56,978 nucleotides of DNA from Halorhodospira abdelmalekii (GCF_016583625.1 NZ_NRRN01000018.1:1-56978), one strand, 5' to 3'. Shown: positions 17,008 to 29,612, counted from the first letter of the stretch. Notes: generated by a model from the sequence alone, not told the origin. Numbers and translations: made by a program.

Positions 17008-18848
17008 CAGCGCCCCCGGCTAAAGAGGCGTGCGAGCGCAGTGTCATCGAGCAGCGCGTAGGTCGGGCGGCCGTGGTTGCACTGTGCTGCTCGCGGGGTT
17101 CGCTCGATTTCGCGCAGCAGGGTGTTCATCTCGGCGATCGTCAAGCGCCGCCCCGCCCGTACTGAGCCGTGGCAAGCCATGAGCGCCAGTACGCGCTGGA
17201 TGGCAGGGTGGAGGGTCGGGGCGATCCCGGCAGCGGGGTCACGATCGCCCCACTCCGGCCACTCGGCGAGCACTTCACGCAGCAACTCGGCTGGATCGGC
17301 CCCGCTCAGCAGCGCTGGCACTGCGCGCACGCGGACCCGATCCGGTCCGCAGCGATCGACCTCAAGGCCGACACTCTCTAGCTCTGCGTTGGCTCGCTCA
17401 ACCCGTTCCGCCTCTGCCGGGGTGACCGGCATCGTAACCGGCATCAGCAGCGCTTGCATCTCGACACGCCCGGGGCCGGCCTGCTGCGCCTTGAGCCGTT
17501 CATAGACGATGCGTTCATGGGCAGCGTGCATATCGACAATCCAAAGCCCACGGCTCGACTCAGCGAGGATATAGGCGCTGCGAATCTGCCCGACGGCGTA
17601 GCCGAGTAGCGGCTCTTCGTCCTCTGCCGCTGCGGCATCCTCCGCAGGCTCCCAGCGCCCGTACAAACGCCTCGCCTCGCCCAGCGCTAAAGTTGACTGC
17701 CGCGGCGGGGTGGGCGATTGGGTGGGTGCCCTCGGCGCCGTTGCCGAGGGTGTCGATGTCGGTACCGATGCCGATGCGGCGGTAGCGTCAGCGGGTGGCG
17801 CCCCAGTCGGCAGTGCCCCCGTCGGCAGTGTAGTCGCAGGCTCGATCTGCGCCAGCGCGGTGGCGATGCGCCGGGCGAGAAATTCGTGCACCGTGTGGCC
17901 GTCGCGAAAGCGCACCTCGTGCTTCATCGGGTGGACATTGACATCGACTTGCCGCGGATCGATCTCCAGATAGAGCACGTAGGCGGGGTAGCGATCACGG
18001 TAGAGCACATCGCGGTAAGCTTGACGAATCCCGTGCGCCGCCGTGCGATCGCGGATCAGGCGACGATTGACGAAGAGATACTGCAGATCGCCTTGTCGGC
18101 GTGCTGCCGTCGGCAGTCCGAGCCAGCCGCTCAGGCGCATCCCGGCGCCCTCCATCTCGACATAGGCGCTGGCTTCGGCAAAGGCCTCACCGAGCAGCTG
18201 TGCAAGACGCTGCTGCTGCGCTTGTTCGCTGTGTGCCGGGTTGAGGCGCCACAGTGTGCGCCCTTGATGGCAGAGGCTAAAGCCGACGCCGAAGTGCCCG
18301 AGGGCCAAGCGGCGTAGGGCCTCCTGGATGTGGTTGAGCTCGGTCCGCTCGGCGCGCAAAAATTTCCGTCGTCCTGGCGTGTTGTAGAAGAGGTCGTCGA
18401 CCGTCACGGTGGTCCCGAGCGGGTGGGCAAGCGGCTGTGGCTCGGCGCTGCTGGCAGCGTCATGGGCCTGCAGCCGATAGCCGTGTTCGTGGTTGGCGGT
18501 GCGCGACTCAAGGGTTAAGCGCGAGACCGCGGCGACGCTCGGCAGGGCCTCGCCGCGAAAGCCGAGACTGCGGACCTGCTCAAGCTCCTCTAATGCGCGG
18601 ATCTTGCTCGTAGCGTGACGGCGTAGCGCCAGTGCCAGTTGCTCAGGGGCGATGCCGTGGCCGTCGTCGCGGACGCGCAGGCGCTGCTTGCCGCCGCGTT
18701 CGACGATCACCTCGATCTCCTGGGCGCCGGCATCGAGGGCATTTTCGACCAGTTCCTTGACCACCGAAGCGGGCCGTTCGACCACCTCACCAGCAGCGAT
18801 CTGATCAATCAAGGTATCGGGCAGTGGTTCGATCGCACGCGCGCTCAT
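17007..18848 (-). CDS. mutL: DNA mismatch repair protein MutL, endonuclease type
   Basis: Mismatch-repair matchmaker. The GHKL ATPase domain shows [26 protein letters not shown] and [19 protein letters not shown]. Unlike E. coli MutL, the C-terminal domain carries an endonuclease-like motif, [12 protein letters not shown], starting at residue 439 (consensus DQHAxxExxxxE, here Gln to Met), with the accompanying ACHGSVRA and CNHGRPT metal-site motifs near the end. This argues for a MutH-independent nick-directed system. The Pro/Ala/Thr-rich linker (about residues 335-390) separates the two domains. 613 residues, normal. Confidence 0.95.
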   Translation of the reverse strand: MSARAIEPLPDTLIDQIAAGEVVERPASVVKELVENALDAGAQEIEVIVERGGKQRLRVRDDGHGIAPEQLALALRRHATSKIRALEELEQVRSLGFRGEALPSVAAVSRLTLESRTANHEHGYRLQAHDAASSAEPQPLAHPLGTTVTVDDLFYNTPGRRKFLRAERTELNHIQEALRRLALGHFGVGFSLCHQGRTLWRLNPAHSEQAQQQRLAQLLGEAFAEASAYVEMEGAGMRLSGWLGLPTAARRQGDLQYLFVNRRLIRDRTAAHGIRQAYRDVLYRDRYPAYVLYLEIDPRQVDVNVHPMKHEVRFRDGHTVHEFLARRIATALAQIEPATTLPTGALPTGAPPADATAASASVPTSTPSATAPRAPTQSPTPPRQSTLALGEARRLYGRWEPAEDAAAAEDEEPLLGYAVGQIRSAYILAESSRGLWIVDMHAAHERIVYERLKAQQAGPGRVEMQALLMPVTMPVTPAEAERVERANAELESVGLEVDRCGPDRVRVRAVPALLSGADPAELLREVLAEWPEWGDRDPAAGIAPTLHPAIQRVLALMACHGSVRAGRRLTIAEMNTLLREIERTPRAAQCNHGRPTYALLDDTALARLFSRGR

Positions 18849-18926
18849 CGAATCCCTCTATCATTAACCATGGCGCTGATCCCCGCAGCGACTCACTCCT
18901 CGGCGTCGAGCGTACAGCGAATCCGC

Positions 18927-18954
18927 TTGTCGCTGGTAACACGCCCGATACTAC
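18927..18954 (+). promoter_or_regulatory. hfq: Possible hfq promoter
   Basis: TTGTCG and TACTAC with a 16-base spacer lie in the 269-base gap between mutL and hfq. Both hexamers deviate from consensus, so this is a weak call; the gap holds no other gene I can support. Confidence 0.3.
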
Positions 18955-19117
18955 TGGTCAGCGGCCGTGTATCATCAGTAGACTGAGCGACGGGATTGTA
19001 AGTGGCGCAACGGGGCAGCGTGACGAGCCTGGAGGGGCCTGGATCGGCCCGGACGAGCCGGCGCCGGGGCGTTCGCTGCCACCTTATAACAATAACGAAC
19101 TGACGAGGCCAATTGCC

Positions 19118-19390
19118 ATGGCGAAGGGGCAATCGCTGCAAGAGCCGTTTCTCAATACCCTACGCAAGGAGAAAGTGCCGGTATCGATCTATCTAGTCAA
19201 TGGGATCAAGCTGCAGGGGCAGATCGAGTCGTTCGACCCCTTCGTAGTGTTGCTGCGCAACAACGTCAGTCAAATGGTCTACAAGCACGCGATCTCAACG
19301 ATCGTGCCGGCGCGCCGGGTGCGTATCCCGCAGCTTAACGATGAGCACGCGGTCGCGAGCGAAGGCGGCCAGGAGGAGAGCGATCTCTGA
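19118..19390 (+). CDS. hfq: RNA chaperone Hfq
   Basis: Hexameric Sm-like protein that pairs small RNAs with mRNAs. The ATG at 19118 gives 90 residues starting [19 protein letters not shown]; the frame is open further upstream but the Hfq family begins here. Sm1 ([19 protein letters not shown]) and Sm2 (the VYKHAIST segment) are both intact, followed by a short acidic C-terminal tail. First gene of the hfq-hflX-hflK-hflC run. Confidence 0.97.
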   Translation: MAKGQSLQEPFLNTLRKEKVPVSIYLVNGIKLQGQIESFDPFVVLLRNNVSQMVYKHAISTIVPARRVRIPQLNDEHAVASEGGQEESDL

Positions 19391-20720
19391 GCATACCCTC
19401 GGCAGTGGGCCGGCCGACCTCTTTAGTCGCCCCGGAGGCGGCGAGCGGGCGGTGACCGTTCACGTTCGTCTGCCTGGCGATGCCCTGGATGCCGCCGATG
19501 AGTTTGTCGCTTTGGCTGACTCGGCCGGTGCCGAAGTCGTCGGCCGGTTTAGCCACCGGCGCGATGCGCCCGACCCGAGGACCTTCATCGGACGTGGTAA
19601 GGTCGCTGAACTGGCTGCTCAGGTCGAGGCCCTGGAGGCGGCGCTGGTGCTCGTCGATCAGCCGCTGTCGGCGGCGCAGGAGCGCAACTTAGAGGCCGAC
19701 CTCGGCTGCCGAGTGCTCGATCGCACCGGACTGATTCTTGATATCTTCGCGCAGCGGGCGCGCACCTTCGAGGGGCGGTTGCAGGTCGAGCTGGCGCAGC
19801 TTAAACACGTCTCAAGCCGGCTGGTGCGTGGCTGGTCGCACTTGGAGCGGCAAAAGGGCGGTATCGGTCTGCGCGGTCCGGGTGAGAAGCAGCTGGAGAT
19901 GGATCGACGCCTGATCGGCGGGCGCATGCAGCAGATTGAGCGGCGCCTGAGCAAGGTGCGGCGCACCCGCGAGCAGGGGCGTAAAGCGCGGCGCCGCCGG
20001 CAGCTGCCGGTCGTCTCGCTGGTCGGCTACACCAACGCTGGCAAGACGACCCTCTTTAACGCCCTGACCGGTGCTTCACGGCTGGCTGAAGATCGGCTCT
20101 TTGCTACCCTCGATCCGACCTGGCGGCGCGTCGATTTGGGCGCCGGCACTGCGGCGGTGATCTCCGATACGGTCGGCTTTATTAGCCGTTTGCCGCACGA
20201 TCTGGTCGCCGCCTTTCGCTCGACGCTGGAGGAGGTGAGCGATGCCGATCTGCTGCTGCACATCATCGATGCCGGTGCCGAAGAGCGCGAGCACCAAATC
20301 GAGCAGGTCGAGGCGGTGCTTAGCGAGATCGGGGCGGAGGCGGTGCCGACGCTGCGGGTCTACAATAAGGTCGATACCACGGCTTTGACGCCGGGGCGGC
20401 TGAACGATGATGCCGACGGCTGCGCTGGGGTGCGCATCTCGGCCCGCGACGGGGTTGGGCTCGACGAGCTGCTGGCAGCCATTGCCGCGCGCATCGCCCC
20501 GCTGCGAGTGCGGCGGCAGATCTTGTTAGCCCCTGAGCAGGGGCGGCTGCGCGCGCAGCTCTTTCGCATCGGGCAGGTCTTGGAGGAGCGCTATACCGAG
20601 AGTGGGTGGTTGGAGGTCGCTGTTGAGTTGCCGCACCACGAGCTCGAGCGCCTGTGTGTCCGCGAGGGTTTGTTGCCGGAGCGGATTACCGAGTGGCAGG
20701 CGGCCGATATGCCCTGTTAG
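19341..20720 (+). CDS. hflX: GTPase HflX
   Basis: Ribosome-splitting GTPase that acts on stalled 70S/50S particles. The N-terminal HflX domain ends in the conserved [14 protein letters not shown]; the G domain has [16 protein letters not shown] (G1), DTVGFI (G3) and VYNKVD (G4). The only good start is the ATG at 19341, which overlaps the end of hfq by 50 bases in another frame, implying translational coupling; a shorter non-ATG start cannot be excluded, because clear homology begins at about residue 33. 459 residues with that start. Confidence 0.92.
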   Translation: MSTRSRAKAARRRAISEHTLGSGPADLFSRPGGGERAVTVHVRLPGDALDAADEFVALADSAGAEVVGRFSHRRDAPDPRTFIGRGKVAELAAQVEALEAALVLVDQPLSAAQERNLEADLGCRVLDRTGLILDIFAQRARTFEGRLQVELAQLKHVSSRLVRGWSHLERQKGGIGLRGPGEKQLEMDRRLIGGRMQQIERRLSKVRRTREQGRKARRRRQLPVVSLVGYTNAGKTTLFNALTGASRLAEDRLFATLDPTWRRVDLGAGTAAVISDTVGFISRLPHDLVAAFRSTLEEVSDADLLLHIIDAGAEEREHQIEQVEAVLSEIGAEAVPTLRVYNKVDTTALTPGRLNDDADGCAGVRISARDGVGLDELLAAIAARIAPLRVRRQILLAPEQGRLRAQLFRIGQVLEERYTESGWLEVAVELPHHELERLCVREGLLPERITEWQAADMPC

Positions 20721-20873
20721 CCAGCGGCTTCTATTCGCCCCTCGCCCCTTCACACCCGGTCTTGTTTTTGGGCGCGTCGTGCTCGCATCGGGCCGCGAAG
20801 GTTGCGACAATGAGCCCAACCCAAATAGAATCCCCCTTTTCCTGGGGCGCTTCGTAGACGGATGGAGTCCTGA

Positions 20874-22079
20874 ATGGCGTGGAATGAACCCGGCGGCGGT
20901 GGCCGCGATCCGTGGGGTGGTGGCCCGAGAGGTGGCGGCAGCGGTGGGCCGCCGGATCTCGATGAAGTCTTTCGCAAGCTGCGCGATCAGCTCGGTGGCC
21001 TCTTTGGCGGTGGACGAGCCTCCGGCGATGGCGAGGGGCCGTCCCCGCGGGGTCCGGGCCGTGTCGGCATCGGTTTGCTGGCGGGTGCTGCATTCGTGGT
21101 CTGGGGCCTCTCCGGCATCTACATTGTCGATCAGGGGTGGCGCGGCGTCGAGCTGACCTTCGGGCGCTACGCTCAGACGACCACACCGGGGCCGCACTGG
21201 CACTGGCCGTGGCCGATCGGGACCGTGGAGCGGGTCAACGTCGAGCAGCGGCGGATCGCTGAGATCGGGTACGAGTCGTTGCAGGGGCAGTCGCGTCCGT
21301 TGCCGCACGAGGCGTTGATGATCACGCGCGATGAGAACATCGTCGACGTGCGCATCGCCGCGCAGTATCAAATCGACGATCCCTTCCTCTACCTCTTTAA
21401 CTTCCGCATGCCGGACGGCACGCTGAAGCAGGTCACCGAGAGTGCGATCCGCGAGATCGTCGGTAAGCGCGACCTGCACTTTGTGCTGACTGAGGGGCGT
21501 ACTGAGGTCGCCCGCGAGACCCAGCGCCTGCTCCAGGATGTCATGGATACCTACCGGACCGGGCTGCGCGTCGTGCAGGTTGCGGTGCAGGATATCCAGC
21601 CGCCGGAGGAGGTCCAGCCGGCCTTTGAAGATGCCATTCGGGCACGCGAGGACGAGCAGCGCAAGATCAACCGAGCGCAGGCCTACGCCAACGAACTGCT
21701 GCCGCGCGCCGAGGGTCAGGCGGCACGGATTCGTGAGGAGGCCATGGGGTATCGCGAGCAGGTCGTCGCTCGCGCCGAGGGTGACTCGGCGCGCTTCGAG
21801 GCTTTGGTCGCTGAGTATCGTAACGCCCCGGAGCTGCTACGCCAGCGTCTCTACCTTGAGACGATGGAGGAGATTCTAGGCAAGGCACCGAAGATTATGC
21901 TGGACAGTGAGGCGAGCCAATCGCTCATGTATCTGCCCCTGGATCGTCTAATGGGAGAGCGCGGGCAGAGTGGGGCCGGTCCACAGCTGGCCGACCATCT
22001 CGATCTGCCTGCTGAACGCGATGCGGTCACGCCGACGCTGCGGGCTCGTGAGGCGCTGCGGGATAGGGGGATGCGGTGA
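20874..22079 (+). CDS. hflK: FtsH modulator HflK
   Basis: Inner-membrane SPFH/band-7 protein that forms, with HflC, the cage around FtsH protease. The N-terminus is the typical Gly-rich cytoplasmic stretch (MAWNEPGGGGRDPWGGG), one membrane segment lies at about residues 65-85, and the SPFH domain begins at YIVDQGWRGVELTFGRY. A long alpha-helical region rich in Ala/Glu/Arg covers about 245-330. 401 residues. GGAG six bases before the ATG supports the start. It shares TGATG with hflC. Confidence 0.96.
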   Translation: MAWNEPGGGGRDPWGGGPRGGGSGGPPDLDEVFRKLRDQLGGLFGGGRASGDGEGPSPRGPGRVGIGLLAGAAFVVWGLSGIYIVDQGWRGVELTFGRYAQTTTPGPHWHWPWPIGTVERVNVEQRRIAEIGYESLQGQSRPLPHEALMITRDENIVDVRIAAQYQIDDPFLYLFNFRMPDGTLKQVTESAIREIVGKRDLHFVLTEGRTEVARETQRLLQDVMDTYRTGLRVVQVAVQDIQPPEEVQPAFEDAIRAREDEQRKINRAQAYANELLPRAEGQAARIREEAMGYREQVVARAEGDSARFEALVAEYRNAPELLRQRLYLETMEEILGKAPKIMLDSEASQSLMYLPLDRLMGERGQSGAGPQLADHLDLPAERDAVTPTLRAREALRDRGMR

Positions 22080-22987
22080 TGCGAAAGGGTATCCAAAACG
22101 TCGTGCTGCCCCTGCTGGCTGTCGCCGCGGTGCTTGCTTACTTCTCGGTCTTTACCGTCTCCGAGAAGGAGGTCGCACTGAAGTTTCGCCTCGGTGAGGT
22201 CGTGAAGTCCGACTACGACCCGGGGCTTCATTTTAAGTTCCCCTTTGTCAATAACGTGCGCAAGTTCGATGCGCGCGTACAGAACCTCGATGAGTCGCCG
22301 GAGCGGTTCCTGACGGCGGAGAAGAAAAACCTCATCGTCGACTCGTTCGTCAAGTGGCGCGTGCAAGATGCCGAGCGCTTCTACATGACCGTGCGCGGTG
22401 AGCCGGAGCGCGCCAATCAGCGTCTGCGCGAGATCATTCGCGACGGTCTGCGGGCCGAGTTCGGTCGTCGCACCGTGCAGGATATTATCTCCGGTGAACG
22501 GGTCGAGATCATGGACATTCTGCGCATTGAGACCGCTGAGGCCGCAGAGAGCCTCGGCCTTGAGGTGCTTGATGTGCGGTTAAAGCGGATCGATCTGCCG
22601 GAAGACGTCACCGACTCGATCTTCGAGCGTATGGTTGCCGACCGGGAGCGGGTCGCCCGTGAGATCCGGGCGCGCGGTGACGAGGCGAGTGAGCGCATCC
22701 GCGCTGAGGCCGATCGTCAGCGCACGGTCATCCTGGCCGAGGCCTATCGTGACGGTGAACAGATGCGCGGTGAAGGGGATGCCCGAGCAGCCGAACTCTA
22801 CGCTGCTGCCTACGGCCTTGAGCCGGAGTTTTTCGCCTTCCAGCGCAGTCTGCGCTCCTATCGTCAGGCCTTCCAGAGTGGCAACGACCTCTTTGTGCTC
22901 TCCCCCAACTCGGAGTTCTTCCGCTTCTTTGACGGCGGAGGCGTACCCGGTCTGTCGCAGCTTGAGGCGGCACGGCTTGAGGAGTAG
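22079..22987 (+). CDS. hflC: FtsH modulator HflC
   Basis: Partner of HflK in the SPFH complex that regulates FtsH. One N-terminal membrane segment (VVLPLLAVAAVLAYFSVFTV) is followed by the SPFH domain (EVALKFRLGEVV, DPGLHFKFPFVN) and the helical region with RIRAEADRQRTVILAEAYRDGE. The ATG at 22079 overlaps the hflK stop; GTG at 22076 would add one residue. 302 residues, slightly shorter than E. coli (334). Confidence 0.96.
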   Translation: MRKGIQNVVLPLLAVAAVLAYFSVFTVSEKEVALKFRLGEVVKSDYDPGLHFKFPFVNNVRKFDARVQNLDESPERFLTAEKKNLIVDSFVKWRVQDAERFYMTVRGEPERANQRLREIIRDGLRAEFGRRTVQDIISGERVEIMDILRIETAEAAESLGLEVLDVRLKRIDLPEDVTDSIFERMVADRERVAREIRARGDEASERIRAEADRQRTVILAEAYRDGEQMRGEGDARAAELYAAAYGLEPEFFAFQRSLRSYRQAFQSGNDLFVLSPNSEFFRFFDGGGVPGLSQLEAARLEE

Positions 22988-23029
22988 GGGGCGCGGGCGG
23001 TCAGCAGGGCAACGGGGAGGCGTGCGGCG

Positions 23030-23221
23030 ATGGCCATCCAAGATCTGCTGACCGCGGTCGCTCTGCTGCTGGTCTTAGAAGGGATCATGCCAGCAGCGAG
23101 TCCGGGGATGTTTCGCGAGGCGATGCGACAGGCGGCCGAGATGGACGACGGCAGCCTACGTGCGATCGGTTTAGTCGCTATGGGCCTCGGCGTGCTGCTG
23201 CTCTACTTGGTCCGCAGTTGA
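23030..23221 (+). CDS. DUF2065 family small membrane protein
   Basis: A 63-residue protein with two hydrophobic segments (DLLTAVALLLVLEGIMPAAS and LRAIGLVAMGLGVLLLYLV) joined by FREAMRQAAEMDDGSLR. This is the YjeT/DUF2065 family, which is almost always found right after hflC, as here. Function unknown; the position suggests a role with the HflKC-FtsH complex, which is inference. Confidence 0.9.
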   Translation: MAIQDLLTAVALLLVLEGIMPAASPGMFREAMRQAAEMDDGSLRAIGLVAMGLGVLLLYLVRS

Positions 23222-23234
23222 TGGAACGGTGTTG

Positions 23235-25843
<2,609 letters not shown>

Positions 25844-25897
25844 GAGGTGGGCGGGCTTGAACAGCACACAGGGGCTTCCCTTTGGCGTGAAAGCGCG

Positions 25898-25903
25898 TAC
25901 AAT
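25898..25903 (+). promoter_or_regulatory. Likely -10 of the rpsP operon promoter
   Basis: TACAAT lies 110 bases before rpsP. The hexamer 17 bases upstream is a poor -35. It is in the only gap before this operon, so a promoter here is expected even though the -35 is weak. Confidence 0.4.
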
Positions 25904-26012
25904 GCCCGGTTTACGTCGGGGCGGGCTGGGCTCGTTGTCGCTGCGTCCCGAGGATTAGGTGCCCCCAGGCGGGGCAAACTCTAGGGTTCAACGGCAATTG
26001 TTTAAGGCGGAT

Positions 26013-26279
26013 ATGGTTACCATTCGACTGGCACGAGCAGGATCGAAAAAGCGTCCCTTCTACCACGTGGTGGTGAGTGATTCGAAAAGGCCTCGCGACG
26101 GTGCCTTTATTGAGCGCCTCGGCTTTCTGAATCCGGTGGCCGCCGGGCAGGAGGCCCCCTACAAGCTCGATCTGGAGCGATCGAAGCGCTGGATTGAAAA
26201 GGGGGCCCAGCCGAGCGAGCGGGTCGCTAAGTTGATTCGCGACGCGGAGCGCGCGCAGCAGCAGTCTGTCGCACAATAA
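26013..26279 (+). CDS. rpsP: 30S ribosomal protein S16
   Basis: Small-subunit protein needed for 30S assembly. The ATG at 26013 gives 88 residues starting [21 protein letters not shown], the standard S16 N-terminus, then [16 protein letters not shown] and the [20 protein letters not shown] helix. AAGGCGG sits five bases upstream. Opens the rpsP-rimM-trmD-rplS operon. Confidence 0.97.
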   Translation: MVTIRLARAGSKKRPFYHVVVSDSKRPRDGAFIERLGFLNPVAAGQEAPYKLDLERSKRWIEKGAQPSERVAKLIRDAERAQQQSVAQ

Positions 26280-26296
26280 GCGGCGATTGCGGGATC

Positions 26297-26818
26297 GTGG
26301 GGCAGCACCGGGAGCAAGCGTGGCTTGCCGTGGGTCGTGTTGTCGGCCTGTTCGGTGTCCAGGGCTGGCTGAAGGTCTACGCCTACACCCAGCCGAAAGA
26401 GAACTTGCTGCGTTACTCCGAGTGGCGACTTGAGGACCCCGGCGGTGCGGGTTCGCTCGTCTTGACTCTTGAAGACGGGAAACGGCAGGGCAAGGGCTTA
26501 CTCGCTAAGCTGCAGGGTGTCGATGATCGTGATCAGGCGCGCCGATGGCTCGGCAGTACGATCCGGATCGCCCGCGATGCGCTGCCCAAGTTGCCCGATG
26601 GTGAGTACTACTGGGTTGATTTGCAAGGGCTGCGGGTTCGTACGCAGGCTGGTGTCGAGCTCGGAGTGGTCGATCATCTGATCGAGACCGGCGCCCACGA
26701 CGTGCTGGTCGTCCACGGCGAGCGCGAGCGCCTGATCCCGTTTGTGCTCGGCCACTCGGTAGTGCGCGTGGACCAGGAAGCGGGGGTCATCGAGGTTGAC
26801 TGGGACCCCGATTTCTAA
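26297..26818 (+). CDS. rimM: Ribosome maturation factor RimM
   Basis: 16S processing factor that binds S19 during 30S assembly. 173 residues: an N-terminal RimM domain ([20 protein letters not shown]) and a C-terminal PRC barrel ([30 protein letters not shown], and the final IEVDWDPDF). GTG start at 26297. The 3' end overlaps trmD by 23 bases. Confidence 0.96.
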   Translation: MGQHREQAWLAVGRVVGLFGVQGWLKVYAYTQPKENLLRYSEWRLEDPGGAGSLVLTLEDGKRQGKGLLAKLQGVDDRDQARRWLGSTIRIARDALPKLPDGEYYWVDLQGLRVRTQAGVELGVVDHLIETGAHDVLVVHGERERLIPFVLGHSVVRVDQEAGVIEVDWDPDF

Positions 26819-27671
26819 GCGGTTCGACGTCATCACCCTCTTTCCAGAGTTGGTGGCGCAGGTCGCTCGATTTGGTATCGTAAGCCGGGCGGTCGAACGC
26901 GGGCTGGCCGAGGTCGTGCTCTGGAACCCGCGTGACTACGCCGAGGATCGCCATGCAACGGTCGATGATCGACCGTACGGTGGCGGTCCCGGGATGGTTA
27001 TGAAGGGGGCTCCGCTGCGTGCTGCGGTGGCTGCGGCGCGGGCGGCCGATGAGCGGCCCGCGCGCGTGATCTATCTGAGCCCGCAGGGGCAGCGGCTCGA
27101 TCAGGCCGGGGTGGTACGGCTGGCCCGACAGCAGCGATTGGTGCTGTTGTGTGGCCGCTATGAAGGGATTGATGAGCGGCTACTTGAAGCCGAGGTCGAT
27201 GAGGAGTGGTCGATCGGCGACTATGTGCTCAGTGGTGGCGAACTTCCGGCTATGGTGGCGATTGATGCCGTGGTGCGTCTGCTCCCTGGGGCCTTGGGGC
27301 ACGCCGATTCGGCGCGTGAAGACTCATTCGCTGCCGGATTGCTTGATCATCCTCACTATACGCGCCCGGAGGTCTTCGCTGGGCGGGGGGTTCCCGGGGT
27401 GCTGCGTTCGGGCGATCACGGGGCGGTGGCGGAGTGGCGGCTTAAGCAGGCCCTCGGGCGGACGTGGTTACGGCGCCCTGATCTGCTCGCTGGGAGAGCC
27501 CTGGAGCCGCAGCAGCAGCGACTGTTGGATGAATACATTGCCGAGTATCGCGCATTAGGGTCCGCCGGCGAGCGGGACGACGAGCTTCGCGCTACTGCCG
27601 AGGCGGATCGCGATAACAGCGGTCGAGATGGTCCACTAGAAGAGATGCAAGAGCGAGGGGAATCGCGATGA
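26796..27671 (+). CDS. trmD: tRNA (guanine-N1-)-methyltransferase
   Basis: Methylates G37 of tRNAs using SAM, through a trefoil-knot fold. Visible: [40 protein letters not shown] and [14 protein letters not shown], which forms the SAM-binding knot, plus [12 protein letters not shown]. The TTG start at 26796 lies within rimM; homology begins eight residues later. The last 35 residues are a charged, nonconserved tail. Overlaps rplS by four bases. Confidence 0.96.
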   Translation: MTGTPISKRFDVITLFPELVAQVARFGIVSRAVERGLAEVVLWNPRDYAEDRHATVDDRPYGGGPGMVMKGAPLRAAVAAARAADERPARVIYLSPQGQRLDQAGVVRLARQQRLVLLCGRYEGIDERLLEAEVDEEWSIGDYVLSGGELPAMVAIDAVVRLLPGALGHADSAREDSFAAGLLDHPHYTRPEVFAGRGVPGVLRSGDHGAVAEWRLKQALGRTWLRRPDLLAGRALEPQQQRLLDEYIAEYRALGSAGERDDELRATAEADRDNSGRDGPLEEMQERGESR

Positions 27672-28021
27672 ATATCATCGACGAGTTGGAGCAGGAGCAG
27701 ATTGAGGCGTGTAAGCACGAAGTGCCCGAGTTCGGGCCCGGCGATACAGTGCTGGTGCAGGTTTGGGTGCGCGAGGGCGGGCGCGAGCGGGTGCAGCCTT
27801 TTGAGGGTGTGGTGATCGGCAAACGCAACCGCGGTCTGAACTCCTCGTTCACGCTGCGCAAAGTCTCGCACGGCGAGGGCGTGGAGCGGGTCTTCCAGAC
27901 CTACAGTCCGCAGATTGAGCGCATTGCGGTGAAGCGGCGCGGCGATGTTCGCCAGGCTAAGCTCTATCACCTGCGCGAACTCAGTGGCAAGGCGGCGCGG
28001 ATTAAAGAGAAAATTAACTGA
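27668..28021 (+). CDS. rplS: 50S ribosomal protein L19
   Basis: Large-subunit protein at the 30S-50S interface. 117 residues with the characteristic [40 protein letters not shown] and the C-terminal [18 protein letters not shown]. Last gene of the S16 operon; a stem-loop region follows. Confidence 0.97.
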   Translation: MNIIDELEQEQIEACKHEVPEFGPGDTVLVQVWVREGGRERVQPFEGVVIGKRNRGLNSSFTLRKVSHGEGVERVFQTYSPQIERIAVKRRGDVRQAKLYHLRELSGKAARIKEKIN

Positions 28022-28040
28022 TCCGGGGTAATCGATCCGG

Positions 28041-28112
28041 GGCGCCGATCCGGCGCCACCGTCGCGCCTCGGCGGCGAGCGGGTCAGCCGCTGGGTCCCG
28101 CTCCCCTTCTTT
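28041..28112 (+). terminator. Two hairpins after rplS, probable terminator
   Basis: GGCGCCG-ATC-CGGCGCC (28041-28057) is a perfect 7-bp hairpin. A second stem, GAGCGGG (28077-28083) with CCCGCTC (28097-28103), is followed by a pyrimidine run CCCTTCTTT. It separates rplS from the convergent flagellar unknown gene. Confidence 0.6.
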
Positions 28113-28160
28113 GCTGACCTGATCTTGTCCGGGTCGATCGTCTCGCGCTGGCCTATGGTC

Positions 28161-28544
28161 CTAGCTGAGGGCCTCGATGGCCCGGCTGATGCGGGTAGCA
28201 CCCGGCTCCTGTGCCGTGTCGCGCACCGAGGCAACCGCCTCCCGGGGTGATTCAAGGATGCGGTCACGGGTCTCAGCGGCCAGTTCGCGCGCCTGCTCTG
28301 GGTTGCGGACCGTGTTGGTCGACGCTGCATTGTTCGGGTGAGCGGTTACCGCGACGGCCTCGCCGGGAGCGTTCGCTGGTGATGTCGCCGTGCCTTCGGT
28401 GCCGTGTAGCCCGCGGTCGCGTGCCTGTTCGTCGATTACGGCAGGTGAGCGCAGTGCCTCCTCGCGGCGTTGCTCCTGAAGATGCTCACCGTAACTCGGG
28501 CGGGCCGATTCGCTGTGGATACCGGCAGGGTCGATGTCGGTCAT
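28161..28544 (-). CDS. Unknown protein at the end of the flgA-flgM-flgN cluster
   Basis: A 127-residue hydrophilic protein with no signal peptide or membrane segment and no family I recognise. The N-terminal half is charged and disordered-looking; a helical C-terminal motif (NPEQARELAAETRDRIL then SPREAVASV) resembles short helices in other flagellum-linked small proteins, an inference only. In pseudomonads this place after flgN holds the PilZ protein FlgZ; none of the PilZ motifs (RxxxR, D/NxSxxG) is here. GGGAGG eight bases before the ATG supports translation. There is a 138-base gap to flgN, with the same strand. Confidence 0.6.
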   Translation of the reverse strand: MTDIDPAGIHSESARPSYGEHLQEQRREEALRSPAVIDEQARDRGLHGTEGTATSPANAPGEAVAVTAHPNNAASTNTVRNPEQARELAAETRDRILESPREAVASVRDTAQEPGATRISRAIEALS

Positions 28545-28682
28545 GATTGCCGCCTCCCGGTGCCTGCAACACGTTGGTTTTCCGAACGGTGGGTGGTCGC
28601 TGGGTCGGTGCTCGGTGTACTCGGTCGTCGAGTCGAGCGAGCACAGCTCACCCGCGGCCTGGGTGCGTGCGCCCGGGGCTCG

Positions 28683-29204
28683 CTACGCCTCTGTGATCTT
28701 ACGGCTGCGTTGCGTCGCGCTGCAACTCCCGTTGGTGCCGTACGTCAGCTCATCCTGGTGCTCGTGCAGGCCGGCGATCAGATCGACAACCCTGCGGGCG
28801 TGCTCGAGATTGCGGTAGATCATGCGGCCATTGGCCTCGTTGCGTGCCTGAATGGCGTACAAGGCCTGCTCCAGCGCCTGCCAGTCGGCATCCAGTTCTG
28901 CCGGGGCGCGGCGCAGCGCCATGCGCACACCTTCGCGTCCGGCCGGCAGGTCCGCAGCGTTGAGAGCACGCCGCAATCTGCGTTCTGCCTCCTCAAGCGC
29001 TTGAATCTGCTCGTCTTTGCGTTGCAACAACTCCCCATATCCCTCCAGCCGGCGCTGAGCAAGGTACTCGGCTTCGATATCGAGGGTGTGGGCCAGTGCT
29101 AAGGCGCGTTCGCGACAGCGTTCCACTCGACGCCGCAGCCGCTCCGGCTGCTCGATCGGTGTTGTTTGACGGGGGTTGGGTACGGGCTCGGCGCCATCAC
29201 TCAC
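28683..29204 (-). CDS. flgN: Flagellar chaperone FlgN
   Basis: Export chaperone for the hook-filament junction proteins FlgK and FlgL. The 173 residues are almost wholly helical, with the family pattern LALAHTLDIEAEYLAQ near the start, then KDEQIQALEEAERRLR, and NEANGRMIYRNLEHARRVVDLI plus TYGTNG near the C-terminus. Sits six bases after flgM on the same strand, the usual partner. The first 20 residues are Pro-rich and less certain. Confidence 0.88.
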   Translation of the reverse strand: MSDGAEPVPNPRQTTPIEQPERLRRRVERCRERALALAHTLDIEAEYLAQRRLEGYGELLQRKDEQIQALEEAERRLRRALNAADLPAGREGVRMALRRAPAELDADWQALEQALYAIQARNEANGRMIYRNLEHARRVVDLIAGLHEHQDELTYGTNGSCSATQRSRKITEA

Positions 29205-29210
29205 CGCGGC

Positions 29211-29531
29211 CTACCCCTCGGCCTCAATCAGGGCCTCGAATTGTGCAAATTTGCGAGCAATCTTCTCTGCGTCAATCGGGTAGTCGCCGTTGGCGATCTT
29301 TGCCTTGATCGCCTCGACGCGCTCACGGTCGACCTCGGGGGTCTGGTCGATGCGCTCACGCACCCCTTGAAGGCGCTCTGAAGCGGCGGCCTCGTCGGCA
29401 CCCCCCCCGTGTTTACGCAGAGGCGTCGCTGCCGTTGCACCGTGGCCTGGGTCGTTGACCTTATGCCCCTTACCCGGCTGTGCCGCCGTGGACCCGATGG
29501 GGCGCGGGCCCCCTTCGATCGGATTGGACAT
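29211..29531 (-). CDS. flgM: Anti-sigma-28 factor FlgM
   Basis: Binds and inhibits the flagellar sigma factor FliA until the hook is complete, then is exported. The conserved C-terminus PEVDRERVEAIKAKIANGDY followed by PIDAEKIARKF contains the sigma-binding helices. The N-terminus starts with the usual MSNPIEG and is followed by a Gly-rich exported-type stretch. GAGGAG precedes the ATG. Expressed with flgN from a sigma-28 promoter, giving negative feedback on class III genes. Confidence 0.95.
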   Translation of the reverse strand: MSNPIEGGPRPIGSTAAQPGKGHKVNDPGHGATAATPLRKHGGGADEAAASERLQGVRERIDQTPEVDRERVEAIKAKIANGDYPIDAEKIARKFAQFEALIEAEG

Positions 29532-29612
29532 CGGGCTCTCCTCAGCTCTGTTCCGCTAGTGGTCTCGCGCAGTCACCTCCGTGCTGTACGGCAAGACCTC
29601 CTCTGTGAAAGT

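Noticed and set aside
20526-21479. Minus-strand frame of 317 residues over hflX and hflK
   Set aside because: It is antisense to two clear genes with intact family motifs and shows only Arg/Pro-rich shadow sequence.
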